Part shown: piece by piece, positions 1 to 7,976 of the stretch | Layout: the number at the start of each line of letters is the position of its first letter | Position numbering within the stretch: position 1 is the first letter of the stretch | Origin: Soehngenia sp035406565 | Lineage (GTDB): Bacteria; Bacillota; Clostridia; Tissierellales; Tissierellaceae | Reading direction: 5' to 3' | DNA length: 22,256 nt | Assembly (NCBI GenBank): GCA_035406565.1 | Contig: DAONLG010000013.1 | Coordinates: 1 to 22,256, forward strand | Notes under the pieces: generated by a model | The model's input: only the letters and a program-made list of their open reading frames with translations | Database searches by the model: none | What the model was told of the DNA's origin: nothing | Made by a program: the position numbers and the translations under genes

Positions 1-1
1 A

Positions 2-316
2 AACGAAGAAGAGATTAAATATTTTCTTTCAATATGCCAGCTTGATTTTCCACTTGAAACTCAGACTAGTATTCTTTCTGGTGGAGAAGCTCAAAGGCTT
101 TATACTGCTATATTTTTGTCGTTTTTACCTAAGGTGATTATGCTTGATGAGCCAACTAGTGCATTGGATACGCAAAACGCAAAATCTTTATTGAGAGATA
201 TCATAAAACTTGCTAAAACTAGAGATATGACAGTGATTGTAGTAAGCCACGATAAAAACCTTTCTGAAGAATTTGCAGAAAATATAATAGATATCGAAGG
301 GAGCAAGACAATATGA
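2..316 (+). CDS. fetA: FetA-like ABC transporter ATP-binding protein (C-terminal part)
   Basis: The gene enters from the left edge, so only the last 104 codons are seen. The visible part holds the ABC signature LSGGEAQR, a Walker B ending in MLDEPTSALD, and a switch histidine in VVSHDK, so this is a nucleotide-binding subunit of an ABC transporter. Its stop codon overlaps the start of the next gene (ATGA at 313-316), which encodes a FetB/UPF0014 permease; that pairing identifies it as FetA (YbbL) type. In Escherichia coli FetAB is linked to iron export and oxidative-stress resistance. The metal is not shown by this sequence. Confidence in the ATPase is very high; the FetA name rests on the neighbour. 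Confidence 0.9.
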   Translation, partial: NEEEIKYFLSICQLDFPLETQTSILSGGEAQRLYTAIFLSFLPKVIMLDEPTSALDTQNAKSLLRDIIKLAKTRDMTVIVVSHDKNLSEEFAENIIDIEGSKTI

Positions 317-1104
317 CAAATAGCGGTATAGTTAAATTAAGTATTTTTCAGTTTTCGCTGATATATCTATTGTTGATTGTAGTTTTAGCGATCATGAAGA
401 AGGCAAATGTAAATCAAACAAAGCTATTAATCGTCGCAAGTTTAAGAATGACTGTGCAACTGACACTAGCAGGTTTTGTTTTAACTTATATATTTGAAAA
501 TCCAAGTCCGTTATTTACGAGTATTTATTTAATCGCTATGACATTGTTTGCTATACACAGGGCATTATCTAAGAATAAATGGCTTAATAAGTCTTTTAAA
601 TGGGCAACAGCTTTATCCTTGGCTGGTTCGGGATTACTCATCTTAGCTTTTTTTGTCATAGTAGTTGTAAGAGTTGATTTTTTTAATCCTCAATATACGA
701 TTCCCCTATCTGGCATGATAATGGGAAACGCTATGACTGGCGTAAATTTAGGATTAAAGAGTTTCAAAGATAATTTTAGTTCCCAGAGAAAGAGAGTTGA
801 AACCCTATTAAACTTAGGGGTAAAGCCAAAGAAAATACTATTGCCATTTTCACAAAATGCTTTAGAAACAGCTCTCCTTCCAACTTTAAACAATATGGTA
901 GGGATGGGTATAATTTCACTTCCGGGGATGATGACAGGTCAAATTTTATCAGGCACTCCTCCTACTACTGCAATTCTTTATCAAATTGCAATCATGATAG
1001 CTATAGCTACAGTTGTTTGTTTAGCTACTTTTTCTACACTTAATCTGGGAATTAGAACTCTTTACAATGATAAAAATCAAATTGAATTTTCATATGAGAA
1101 TTAA
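313..1104 (+). CDS. fetB: FetB-like ABC transporter permease (UPF0014 family)
   Basis: A 263-residue integral membrane protein with about seven hydrophobic segments. It has the features of the UPF0014/FetB family: the early SLRMTVQL stretch, the central GMIMGNAMTG motif, and a cytoplasmic coupling region with ALLPTLNNMVGMGIISLPGM. It is the usual family length and is translationally coupled to the upstream ATPase by an ATGA overlap, so the two form one transporter. Family members are assigned to iron (or other metal) efflux, which would fit an iron-rich anaerobe, but substrate and direction are inference. A strong terminator follows 10 bases after the stop. Confidence 0.93.
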   Translation: MTNSGIVKLSIFQFSLIYLLLIVVLAIMKKANVNQTKLLIVASLRMTVQLTLAGFVLTYIFENPSPLFTSIYLIAMTLFAIHRALSKNKWLNKSFKWATALSLAGSGLLILAFFVIVVVRVDFFNPQYTIPLSGMIMGNAMTGVNLGLKSFKDNFSSQRKRVETLLNLGVKPKKILLPFSQNALETALLPTLNNMVGMGIISLPGMMTGQILSGTPPTTAILYQIAIMIAIATVVCLATFSTLNLGIRTLYNDKNQIEFSYEN

Positions 1105-1114
1105 AACAATAAAT

Positions 1115-1144
1115 AAAAATCTAAGAGTACGCTCTTAGATTTTT
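1115..1144 (+). terminator. Intrinsic terminator after fetB
   Basis: A perfect 13-bp inverted repeat, AAAAATCTAAGAG (1115-1127) and CTCTTAGATTTTT (1132-1144), around a TACG loop. The A-tract on one side and T-tract on the other make it able to act in both directions, so it also shields fetAB from transcription arriving from the rib operon. Confidence 0.9.
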
Positions 1145-1480
1145 ATATGTTCATCCAGCATGGGTGTAAACTTGCCGGTGAAAGTCTGATATTGGGGTTG
1201 ATAATGCCAACCGTTAGCTTAAGACAAGGGTGTCCGTCATCTTATTGCCAATAATACCGCGGTGTATTTCCTTTTCAGATTGAGCAAGATTTGGTATAAA
1301 GTTTGCCCGCATTTCATTAGCAGATACTCTCAAATAGCGACATATCTTTTTATCCCTCCAATTTTTCTGTGGAGCTAACCCCTTCTTTCAAGGTATTCGC
1401 AGCAAAGGCGAAAGGCAGGAGCATAGTCATGGAGACTTAGATGAAGTGTTCTATCATAATCAAAAATGAGGTTTGCAATT
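1145..1480. other. Gene-poor stretch, possible mobile-element scraps
   Basis: No intact gene lies between the fetB terminator and the end of ribH. Base composition is closer to the rib operon than to the host. The part at about 1165-1237 (+) carries phrases such as GCCGGTGAAAGTC and AAGGGTGTCCGTC that resemble domain I of bacterial group II introns from memory, cut off abruptly near 1237. On the minus strand a 32-codon open stretch ends at 1375-1377, and a GGAGGG ribosome-binding-like site near 1353-1359 precedes an ATG that opens only eight codons. This looks like debris. The identification is tentative. Confidence 0.35.
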
Positions 1481-1481
1481 G

Positions 1482-1949
1482 TTATTCTTCTATTTCGTGG
1501 ATCAAGTTAACCATTTCAATTGCGCCAACTGCACAATCAAAGCCCTTGTTGCCTGCTTTGGTGCCAGCCCTCTCAATTGCCTGTTCGATATTTTCAGTTG
1601 TCAGCACGCCGAACATGACAGGGATATCACTGTTAAGGCTTATGTGAGCGATCCCTTTAGATACTTCATTGCACACATAATCGTAATGGGTTGTGCTGCC
1701 TCGGATGACGGCACCAAGACAAATGATAGCGTCATATTTCCCGCTTTTCGCCATTTTGGAAGCAATGAGCGGAATTTCAAATGCACCGGGAACCCATGCG
1801 ATGTCAATACTGTCTTCGTTGACCCCATGACGTTTTAAGCCGTCAAGAGAGCCACTTAGCAGCTTGCTTGTAATAAATTCATTAAATCTTGCGGCAACGA
1901 TGCCGATCCGAATATCCTTGGATACGAGTTTTCCTTCAAAAGTTTTCAT
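1482..1949 (-). CDS. ribH: 6,7-dimethyl-8-ribityllumazine synthase (RibH)
   Basis: The enzyme condenses 5-amino-6-ribitylamino-uracil with 3,4-dihydroxy-2-butanone 4-phosphate to give the lumazine precursor of riboflavin, usually as a 60-subunit capsid. At 155 residues it has normal family length. Visible signatures are the substrate-loop AARFNEFI, the VPGAFEIP motif, GAVIRGSTTHYDYV with the catalytic histidine region, and the phosphate-binding FGVLTTENIEQA followed by AGTKAGNKG. It is the last gene of the rib operon, starting 23 bases after the ribBA stop. No clear terminator follows it; the sequence runs into the scrap zone before the fetB terminator at 1115-1144. Confidence 0.97.
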   Translation of the reverse strand: MKTFEGKLVSKDIRIGIVAARFNEFITSKLLSGSLDGLKRHGVNEDSIDIAWVPGAFEIPLIASKMAKSGKYDAIICLGAVIRGSTTHYDYVCNEVSKGIAHISLNSDIPVMFGVLTTENIEQAIERAGTKAGNKGFDCAVGAIEMVNLIHEIEE

Positions 1950-1972
1950 TGTTATATAATCTCCTTTTTCAC

Positions 1973-3172
1973 TTAATAATTTAGGATATGGCCCATTTTC
2001 TTCTGCTTGGTTTGCAGGTAGAATAAATCTTGCTCGGTAGCGTCCATTTGGATTGGAACACGCTCAGTAATTTCCATTCCGAAGTTGGAAAGCTGATAGA
2101 CCTTATCCGGATTGTTGGTAAGAAGCCGCAAAGTCTTTGCACCCAGATCACGCAGGATCTGTGCTCCTATGTAATACTCACGCATATCTCCCGGAAAGCC
2201 AAGTGCAAGATTAGCTTCTAGAGTATCCATGCCTTGATCCTGAAGAGCATAAGCGCGCAGCTTATTAATGAGGCCAATACCACGACCTTCCTGACGCATG
2301 TAAAGTAGAATGCCCCGCCCCTCTTTCTCAATTTGTGCCATGGCTGCTGCAAACTGTTGACCACAGTCACAACGCATGGAACCAAACGCATCCCCAGTCA
2401 GACACTCGGAATGAACACGGCATAACAGATTTTCTCCATCTCCAATCTCACCCTTGACAAGTGCAACATGGTGTTCGCCATTGAGTTTGTTAATGTATCC
2501 GAAAATCTTGAAATCACCGTATTGGGTTGGGAGAGAAGCTGAGGTAACCTGTTCAACTAGCCTTTCATTTCGTTTCCGGTATTCTTGAAGGGATTTGATG
2601 GTAATCATTTTCAGATTCCATTTTTGCGCCAGCTCCATAAGCTCTAGCGTGCGCATCATAGTTCCGTCCTCTCGCATAATCTCGCAGCAAAGACCGCATT
2701 CCTTTAAACCTGCCAGCCGCATCAAATCTACCGTGGCTTCGGTATGTCCATTACGCTCCAGAACGCCGTTTTTCTTAGCGAACAGTGGAAACATATGTCC
2801 CGGACGACGGAAATCCTCAGGTTTTGAATCCTCCTCAACACATTTCATGGCGGTAATGCTACGTTCTGCTGCGGAAATGCCGGTAGTTGTCGATATATGA
2901 TCTACTGAAACCGTAAATGCCGTTTCATGGTTATCTTTGTTGTCGCTGACCATCTGAGGAAATTGCAGCTTTTGACAAAGATCAGCACTCATCGGCATGC
3001 AAATAAGTCCTTTACCATGTACTGCCATAAAATTCACGTTTTCCGTTGTGGCAAACTGAGCGGCACATATAAAATCCCCCTCATTTTCGCGATCCTCATC
3101 ATCTGTAACCAAAATAATATTTCCAAGCCTAAGGGCTTCCAGAGCTTCTTCAATTGTACTAAATCTAAACAT
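1973..3172 (-). CDS. ribBA: Bifunctional DHBP synthase / GTP cyclohydrolase II (RibBA)
   Basis: A fusion of the two enzymes that feed riboflavin synthesis. The N-terminal half (about residues 1-200) is 3,4-dihydroxy-2-butanone 4-phosphate synthase, seen in the acidic metal site DDEDRENEGDF and in HTEATVDLMRLAG. The C-terminal half (about 205-399) is GTP cyclohydrolase II, with the zinc cysteines in VHSECLTGDAFGSMRCDCGQQ and the catalytic RQEGRGIGLINK. Both active sites look intact and the 399-residue length is normal for RibBA. It follows ribE after a 12-base gap and precedes ribH in the order classical for Firmicutes. Confidence 0.97.
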   Translation of the reverse strand: MFRFSTIEEALEALRLGNIILVTDDEDRENEGDFICAAQFATTENVNFMAVHGKGLICMPMSADLCQKLQFPQMVSDNKDNHETAFTVSVDHISTTTGISAAERSITAMKCVEEDSKPEDFRRPGHMFPLFAKKNGVLERNGHTEATVDLMRLAGLKECGLCCEIMREDGTMMRTLELMELAQKWNLKMITIKSLQEYRKRNERLVEQVTSASLPTQYGDFKIFGYINKLNGEHHVALVKGEIGDGENLLCRVHSECLTGDAFGSMRCDCGQQFAAAMAQIEKEGRGILLYMRQEGRGIGLINKLRAYALQDQGMDTLEANLALGFPGDMREYYIGAQILRDLGAKTLRLLTNNPDKVYQLSNFGMEITERVPIQMDATEQDLFYLQTKQKKMGHILNY

Positions 3173-3184
3173 TTTTATTTCCTC

Positions 3185-3823
3185 CTAAAAGCCGTATTTT
3201 TCAAGAAATTCAGCTGTAATATTTGTGTTTGCCTGTGCTGTGCTCATCAGATGCTCCACATATTTTCCAATACAGTCATTTTCCAGATTGACGGTATCGC
3301 CAACGCGTTTCTCCGATAAAATGGTTTGTGCAGCGGTATGGGGTATAATGGATACGCTGAAGCTTTCTGTATCCAGTTTCGCCACCGTAAGGCTGATGCC
3401 ATCCATTGCAATAGATCCTTTTTCTACAATGTATTTTAATATGGATGGGCTTGTTTTGATGGTATACCAAATGGCATTATCGTCCTTAGCAATAGCGGTA
3501 ACTTTTCCAGTGCCGTCAATATGCCCTGAAACAATATGCCCACCGAACCTACCATTTGCGGGCATTGCCCGCTCAAGATTAACGGAACATCCTGTATGGA
3601 GGTTCCCAAGAGAAGAACGACTCAGTGTTTCATGCATCACATCAGCGGTAAAGCTGCTTTGAGAAAAAGAAGTTACGGTAAGGCATACGCCGTTGACAGC
3701 AATACTTTCTCCGACATGAATATCTTCCAAAACAGTACAGGCTTGAACCACAAGTTCAGCAGAGTCCTTTCTTTTACGAATAGTCAGTATTTTTCCGATT
3801 TCTTCAATAATTCCTGTGAACAT
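3185..3823 (-). CDS. ribE: Riboflavin synthase, alpha chain (RibE)
   Basis: The enzyme dismutates two molecules of 6,7-dimethyl-8-ribityllumazine into riboflavin and a pyrimidine that is recycled. The protein has 212 residues and the expected tandem lumazine-binding domains: the first starts with the canonical MFTGIIEEIG, the second near GHIVSGHIDGTGKV. The sequence continues with the usual GISLTV motif and NLENDCIGKYVE near the end. The start is fixed by the MFTGIIEE consensus and by a GAGGTGA ribosome binding site just upstream. Its first 40 bases overlap the end of ribD, so translation of the two is probably coupled. Confidence 0.96.
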   Translation of the reverse strand: MFTGIIEEIGKILTIRKRKDSAELVVQACTVLEDIHVGESIAVNGVCLTVTSFSQSSFTADVMHETLSRSSLGNLHTGCSVNLERAMPANGRFGGHIVSGHIDGTGKVTAIAKDDNAIWYTIKTSPSILKYIVEKGSIAMDGISLTVAKLDTESFSVSIIPHTAAQTILSEKRVGDTVNLENDCIGKYVEHLMSTAQANTNITAEFLEKYGF

Positions 3824-4905
3824 CGAATCACCTCGCTTTCCAATAAAATATCTTCATCTATCATCGTGATGATTGGCCGGGTAAGATGAAATGCTCCATC
3901 AGGTAAATCTACGCCCAAACCCGCTACCGGTGTTTTTCCGTTGCCGCCAAAAAGTTTTGGGGCAATATATACCTGCACCTTATTTACAATTTCACTTTGC
4001 AGGGCAGACCAATTCAGGGAGCCGCCACCCTCCAGCAAAATGCTGTCAATTTTTTTCTTGCCCATCACTTGCATCAAGCAGTTTAAATCAATATGACCTT
4101 TTTTTTCAGGAAGCACGACAATATCACAGCCCGCCTTTAAATAAGGCTCATGCCTTTTCGGATCTGCCACTGCTGTGGCGATAAGAGTGCTATAAATGTC
4201 CGCTGTTGCTATAATCCTTGCCTGCAAAGGTGTTCTAAGGTTGGTATCACAAACTATGCGCAGGGGATTTCTGCCGTTTTCCATTCGACAGGTCAGTAGA
4301 GGATCATCGACAATAATAGTGCCAACCCCAACCATAATGGCAGAGTATCGGTGCCTATCTTCATGAACGCGACGTCTTGCTGCTTTCCCAGTAATCCACT
4401 TGGATTTGCCGGTGTGGGTAGCAATTTTCCCATCTAAAGTCATGGCATATTTCATGACCACATAGGGCGTTCCAGTTTGAATATAATGAAAAAAGCTTTT
4501 GTTGAGAGAATCACATTCATCCTTCAATACACTCTCAGTCACTTCAATACCATGGGAGCGGAGAATTTCAGCGCCTTTACCAGCAACCAGAGGATTTGGG
4601 TCGGAAGAACCGATTACCACACGGCATATCCCGCTCTCGATGATTGCTTCGGTGCAGGGTGGAGTTTTACCGTAATGACAACACGGCTCAAGAGTTACAT
4701 AAAGGGTTGCACCAATTGTCGATGTTTGACAGTTTTCAATTGCGTTTCGTTCTGCATGGAGTTCCCCGTATTTTTTGTGATAACCCTGTCCGATAATCTT
4801 ACCGTCGTTAACAATCACCGCGCCAACCATAGGATTGGGATTTACCCATCCACAGCCTTTTTTGGCAAGTTCGATAGCTATTTGCATATATTCTATGTCT
4901 TTCAT
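3784..4905 (-). CDS. ribD: Bifunctional pyrimidine deaminase / reductase (RibD)
   Basis: RibD deaminates and then reduces the pyrimidine product of GTP cyclohydrolase II. The N-terminal domain has the zinc cytidine-deaminase motifs HAE (residues 50-52) and PCCHYGKTPPC (74-84). The C-terminal domain (from about residue 145) is the RibD reductase, with MKYAMTLDGKIA and LLEGGGSLNWS. The reading frame is open up to an ATG at 4941, but that extension would be read from the leader's terminator hairpin. The ATG at 4903-4905 (MKDIEYMQ) has GGAGGT five bases upstream and matches the family N-terminus, giving 373 residues. It is the first gene of the operon and is controlled by the upstream FMN riboswitch. 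Confidence 0.96.
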   Translation of the reverse strand: MKDIEYMQIAIELAKKGCGWVNPNPMVGAVIVNDGKIIGQGYHKKYGELHAERNAIENCQTSTIGATLYVTLEPCCHYGKTPPCTEAIIESGICRVVIGSSDPNPLVAGKGAEILRSHGIEVTESVLKDECDSLNKSFFHYIQTGTPYVVMKYAMTLDGKIATHTGKSKWITGKAARRRVHEDRHRYSAIMVGVGTIIVDDPLLTCRMENGRNPLRIVCDTNLRTPLQARIIATADIYSTLIATAVADPKRHEPYLKAGCDIVVLPEKKGHIDLNCLMQVMGKKKIDSILLEGGGSLNWSALQSEIVNKVQVYIAPKLFGGNGKTPVAGLGVDLPDGAFHLTRPIITMIDEDILLESEVIRCSQELLKKSEKY

Positions 4906-4916
4906 ATAACACCTCC

Positions 4917-4958
4917 AAAAAAATATAAATGCCATGAACAAAATCGTTCAGGGCATTT
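4917..4958 (-). terminator. Regulated terminator of the FMN riboswitch, abutting the ribD ribosome binding site
   Basis: On the minus strand AAATGCC and TGAAC pair with GTTCA and GGCATTT (arms 4946-4958 and 4927-4939) with one mismatch, followed by a run of seven T that ends directly at the ribD GGAGGT. The 5' arm contains TGCCCTGAA (4947-4955), the exact complement of TTCAGGGCA in the 5' strand of the aptamer (5153-5161). That allows an antiterminator when FMN is absent. Confidence 0.85.
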
Positions 4959-4997
4959 TTAGACTGCATATAGTATGTAATGTTTTGCAAACAAAAA

Positions 4998-5022
4998 CTC
5001 TGGAATATAAAATATTCCAGAG
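4998..5022 (-). terminator. Upstream hairpin in the rib leader
   Basis: A perfect 11-bp stem, CTCTGGAATAT (4998-5008) against ATATTCCAGAG (5012-5022), with a three-base loop. On the minus strand it is followed by TTTTTGTTT. It has the form of an intrinsic terminator, lying between the aptamer and the regulated terminator. I found no clear complement for it in the aptamer, so it may be a constitutive attenuator or a spacer helix. Confidence 0.65.
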
Positions 5023-5056
5023 CAAAAATCACATACACATATAAAACTGTGGCTGT

Positions 5057-5165
5057 TATCTTCTTTCATCCAGACTGTACTGTCGGCTTCGGAATCACAC
5101 CGAATCATGCCTTGCGGCTCGTGGGCTTTACCACCGGTAGGGAATCTAACCCTGCCCTGAAGATA
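5057..5165 (-). promoter_or_regulatory. FMN riboswitch (RFN element)
   Basis: The minus strand reads as a full RFN aptamer. Helix P1 is TATCTTC (5159-5165) with GAAGATA (5057-5063). Between them lie the conserved AGGGCAGGGT, the GATTCCCTACCGGTGGTAA stretch, the AGCCCACGAGC and GCAAGGCA parts, a TTCGGTGTGATTCCGAA hairpin and ACAGTCTGGATGAAAGAAG. It heads the ribD-ribE-ribBA-ribH operon and acts by transcription termination through the downstream hairpin. Confidence 0.97.
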
Positions 5166-5181
5166 TTATTCAATTTTTTAC

Positions 5182-5210
5182 ATGATATCATCCAACTTAT
5201 TATTTGTCAA
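5182..5210 (-). promoter_or_regulatory. Promoter of the rib operon
   Basis: On the minus strand a consensus -35 TTGACA (5205-5210) stands 17 bases from a -10 TATCAT (5182-5187). Transcription would begin near 5175, about ten bases before the aptamer, as expected for a riboswitch leader. Confidence 0.85.
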
Positions 5211-5334
5211 ATACATGGCTGATATGGGCTTCTGTACTACATTTATATTTTTATTCCCTAAATAAATTTTTAATTCGTTCCCGATTGTTAGATAGATATC
5301 TCTTGGATTTTTTCACGTTTCCTTTCATATATAG

Positions 5335-6567
5335 CTATAGCTTAGATACTTTCATATCCATTATCATGTATTTGCTAGTTGATAGCAAGCTGCAATTATC
5401 TTTACTAACCCCTCTAAAAGAATTTCCAAACATATCAAACACATTTGAAGAGATGTTTAGTTCAGGGAGTCTGCCTATGAATTTTTGACCATCGAATAGC
5501 AAGCCTAATTGAACTGGTGCTGCAAAATTTCCTTCAGGTGTGAAATCTCCACCAGATGTCATTAAGACGAAGATACCCATTTCTCCACCTAAAAGCTCTT
5601 TAGCAGTTTTTTCGGATTCTTTAACTTTTAAAGCAGGTACACCTAGGGTTGGAACTCCATCATATTCGCAGGTAGCTGATCCGGTCAATGGGAGATTATA
5701 TTTTTTGGATATTTTCTTGTTTGTATATGGTGATGCTACTATACCGTTTTCTATCAATGAGTATCTATAGTTTTTATTGACAACTCCTTCTGCATCAAAG
5801 AAAGGTACTGGAATATCATTTGGATTATTATTTTGATAAAGTGTAAAATTGTCATTGAATACTTTAATTCCCATTTTTCCACTTAATAGTGAGCTGCCAC
5901 TGCCAAAATTATTTCCGTCTAGGTCTTGAAAAAATTTTAAAAATGGGAGTTCCTCACTAGTGTCAAATACTACTGGTAGAGTATTTTTATTTGGCAGATC
6001 TACTTTATTTTTGTAAGCATTTAATACATGAAATATATCCTTTAATGCTAAAGCGCGATCGTATTTTCTTCCTTCAAAGCCTACAAAACCATCCATTATA
6101 TTTAATGACTTTTTTTCTTTAAATAACAAGCCTAGCGATATAAATCTGTCTTTATGATATAGATCTAGGCCATTTTCATTGATTAAATTTACACTGTAAT
6201 CAGTTAAATTAAATTTATGAGAGAAATAAAAATCAGGTTGTTCTTCTCTCAGGACACTTAAGATGGTTTCAAATTCATCTAGCATTTTGTTTTCATCGAT
6301 TATTTCTGTTGAGTAATCTTCATGTATTTTTTTGTTCGCTTCTATTCCAAAATCATATGATATTTTGTTATCGAGAGTTGATAATGCTTTATTTAATAAA
6401 TCTGATTCATCATAATTTCCTATTGCTCCTGCATATCCAATATATCCGTTATCATACACCCTTAGACCGGTTTTAGTTATATTCTTATTTCTAACTGAGT
6501 CAATTCTACTTTGGCTTACATTTAAAGATATCTCTTTTACATTAGTTATATATTTTTCTTTTATCAT
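5335..6567 (-). CDS. tldE: TldE/PmbA-like subunit of the TldD-TldE metalloprotease
   Basis: A 410-residue member of the TldD/PmbA peptidase U62 family. Unlike its partner it has no HExxxH motif, which is the normal state of the TldE (PmbA) subunit. Family features are the N-terminal fold with a TKTGLRVY strand, the late LTGSATCEYDGVPTLGV region and the GIFVLMTSGGDFTPEGNF stretch typical of the C-terminal domain. In E. coli TldD and TldE form a heterodimeric protease that degrades unfolded peptides and matures microcin B17 or removes CcdA. It starts 12 bases after the tldD stop with a GGTGG site upstream, so both are expressed together. No peptide substrate gene is visible nearby, so the role is probably general peptide turnover. 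Confidence 0.92.
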   Translation of the reverse strand: MIKEKYITNVKEISLNVSQSRIDSVRNKNITKTGLRVYDNGYIGYAGAIGNYDESDLLNKALSTLDNKISYDFGIEANKKIHEDYSTEIIDENKMLDEFETILSVLREEQPDFYFSHKFNLTDYSVNLINENGLDLYHKDRFISLGLLFKEKKSLNIMDGFVGFEGRKYDRALALKDIFHVLNAYKNKVDLPNKNTLPVVFDTSEELPFLKFFQDLDGNNFGSGSSLLSGKMGIKVFNDNFTLYQNNNPNDIPVPFFDAEGVVNKNYRYSLIENGIVASPYTNKKISKKYNLPLTGSATCEYDGVPTLGVPALKVKESEKTAKELLGGEMGIFVLMTSGGDFTPEGNFAAPVQLGLLFDGQKFIGRLPELNISSNVFDMFGNSFRGVSKDNCSLLSTSKYMIMDMKVSKL

Positions 6568-6579
6568 CTATTCCACCAC

Positions 6580-7917
6580 CTATTGAACATTTAAAGATTT
6601 TACTCTTACAAAAGGACCACCAAAGCCGACAGGCAGAGGAAATTGCTCCATTTTGCCACATCCACCTAATATGAAGCTCATAATTTCAGTTTCATTTGAA
6701 AGGCCGTCTATTTCGTTTAGAGTCTCCATTACATTTCCCGTCACAACAGATATGCTCACAGGATCTGCGATTTTTCCATTCTTGATGTAGTACGCAAGAG
6801 ATGGAGCAATGGTGAAAGTGGACATTCCTGAACCGTGTTTTATATCATCTATAAATATGCCATTTTCCACTTCGCTAAATAGTTCTTCTTTTGTCATGTT
6901 TCCCGGTTCTATATAGGTAGTTGTCATTCTCACAATTGGCTCATATTCAAAGTTTATAGCTCTAGCATTTCCGGTTAAATCTTCATCTAAATAGTATGCA
7001 GTAGTGGCACTATGAAGTCGTCCGCTTAAAAGTCCATTTTTTACGAGATAAGTTTTTTCTGCTCTTGTGCCTTCATCGTCATATGGGACATATCCGTTGC
7101 CATTTATATTCCCATCATCTACTATGCTTAACAATTCTTTCCCAACAGTTTTTCCTATTGCCCATTCTCTTTTCATGGTTTCATCACCTATCATAAAATC
7201 AGCTTCACTTTTATGTCCAAAGCTCTCATGAGCGAATACACCGGCTGCAATGGGTGATAAAATGACTGTGTAATTGCCAGGCTCTACTGGTTTCGAATTT
7301 ATTAAGAAATCATAGCATTTTGATACAAATGACTTAAATTCTTCTATCTTACCCTTTATATCATTTATGTTATTTGAAGATTTTTGGAAAGCTTCTGCTA
7401 AGTGTTTATCTCCTTTTGCAAATTTCATTTTTATAGTTAAACCAGTTGTCTGATTATCAAACTTAATTGATGAACCTTTGCTTGAATAGAATTCTTTATA
7501 TGTTTTTCTATCTACATAATATGCATTCCAATGTTTTATAAATTCATATTCTTGTAATGCCGGGAAATATTCTTTGAGTAGATTTTGCTTTTCTTTGATG
7601 CTGATTTTCTTTATATCGCCATCTTTAAACTTCAATAAATTCTCTTTATTCACTTGAAATTTCTTAACGACAGGATTTTCTTCGATATGTTCGTTCGGAT
7701 TTGCATATTGGGATAAAAGATCAATTTCAGCTTGAATATCTTCGATATTTGAAATAGAATTATAGTACCATTTCTCTCCATCAAATATTCTTATGAACGC
7801 AGCTTTATATGTTCTTTCTTTTGATTCTTCAATTTCACCCATTGTGTAGATTATTTTAGTTTCATAAACATCTTCGATCCGCACATCTGTATATAAGCCC
7901 TTGGGAAATTTAAACAT
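6580..7917 (-). CDS. tldD: TldD zinc metalloprotease subunit
   Basis: The catalytic subunit of the TldD-TldE protease, 445 residues. The metal-binding HExxxH motif is intact (HESFGH, residues 230-235), and a late cysteine in ILGGCGK (C420) fits the third metal ligand of TldD proteins. Other family marks are YVPYDDEGT and the end region PLPVGFGGPFVRVKS. The first 200 residues are more divergent than usual for TldD. The start has AAGGAGG seven bases upstream. An extended -10 element (TGATATAAT on the minus strand, 7950-7958) lies ahead of it. The gene is divergent from the hydrogenase operon and first in a two-gene unit with tldE. Confidence 0.94.
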   Translation of the reverse strand: MFKFPKGLYTDVRIEDVYETKIIYTMGEIEESKERTYKAAFIRIFDGEKWYYNSISNIEDIQAEIDLLSQYANPNEHIEENPVVKKFQVNKENLLKFKDGDIKKISIKEKQNLLKEYFPALQEYEFIKHWNAYYVDRKTYKEFYSSKGSSIKFDNQTTGLTIKMKFAKGDKHLAEAFQKSSNNINDIKGKIEEFKSFVSKCYDFLINSKPVEPGNYTVILSPIAAGVFAHESFGHKSEADFMIGDETMKREWAIGKTVGKELLSIVDDGNINGNGYVPYDDEGTRAEKTYLVKNGLLSGRLHSATTAYYLDEDLTGNARAINFEYEPIVRMTTTYIEPGNMTKEELFSEVENGIFIDDIKHGSGMSTFTIAPSLAYYIKNGKIADPVSISVVTGNVMETLNEIDGLSNETEIMSFILGGCGKMEQFPLPVGFGGPFVRVKSLNVQ

Positions 7918-7949
7918 TTACAAGCCTCCTTACTCTTATTTTCTCATTA

Positions 7950-7958
7950 ATTATATCA
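7950..7958 (-). promoter_or_regulatory. Extended -10 promoter for tldD-tldE
   Basis: The minus strand carries TGATATAAT, a TGn-TATAAT extended -10, 33 bases ahead of the tldD start. The -35 region (about 7973-7978) is poor, which extended -10 promoters tolerate, and it touches the edge of the Rex-like site at 7977-7994. Confidence 0.5.
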
Positions 7959-7976
7959 CATAAAAGTTTCTATATT

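Noticed and set aside
1473..1838. Plus-strand open frames across ribH and the other rib genes
   Set aside because: They are antisense to strong, motif-complete enzymes and have no ribosome binding sites; the higher G+C there simply leaves longer open frames.
4906..4941. Twelve-residue N-terminal extension of RibD from the ATG at 4941
   Set aside because: It would be translated from the riboswitch terminator hairpin, has no ribosome binding site, and the ATG at 4905 has GGAGGT and the family N-terminus.
1152..5074. The nonamer TTCATCCAG near both ends of the rib island, as a possible attachment-site repeat
   Set aside because: The right copy is part of the conserved FMN aptamer and nine bases is within chance.
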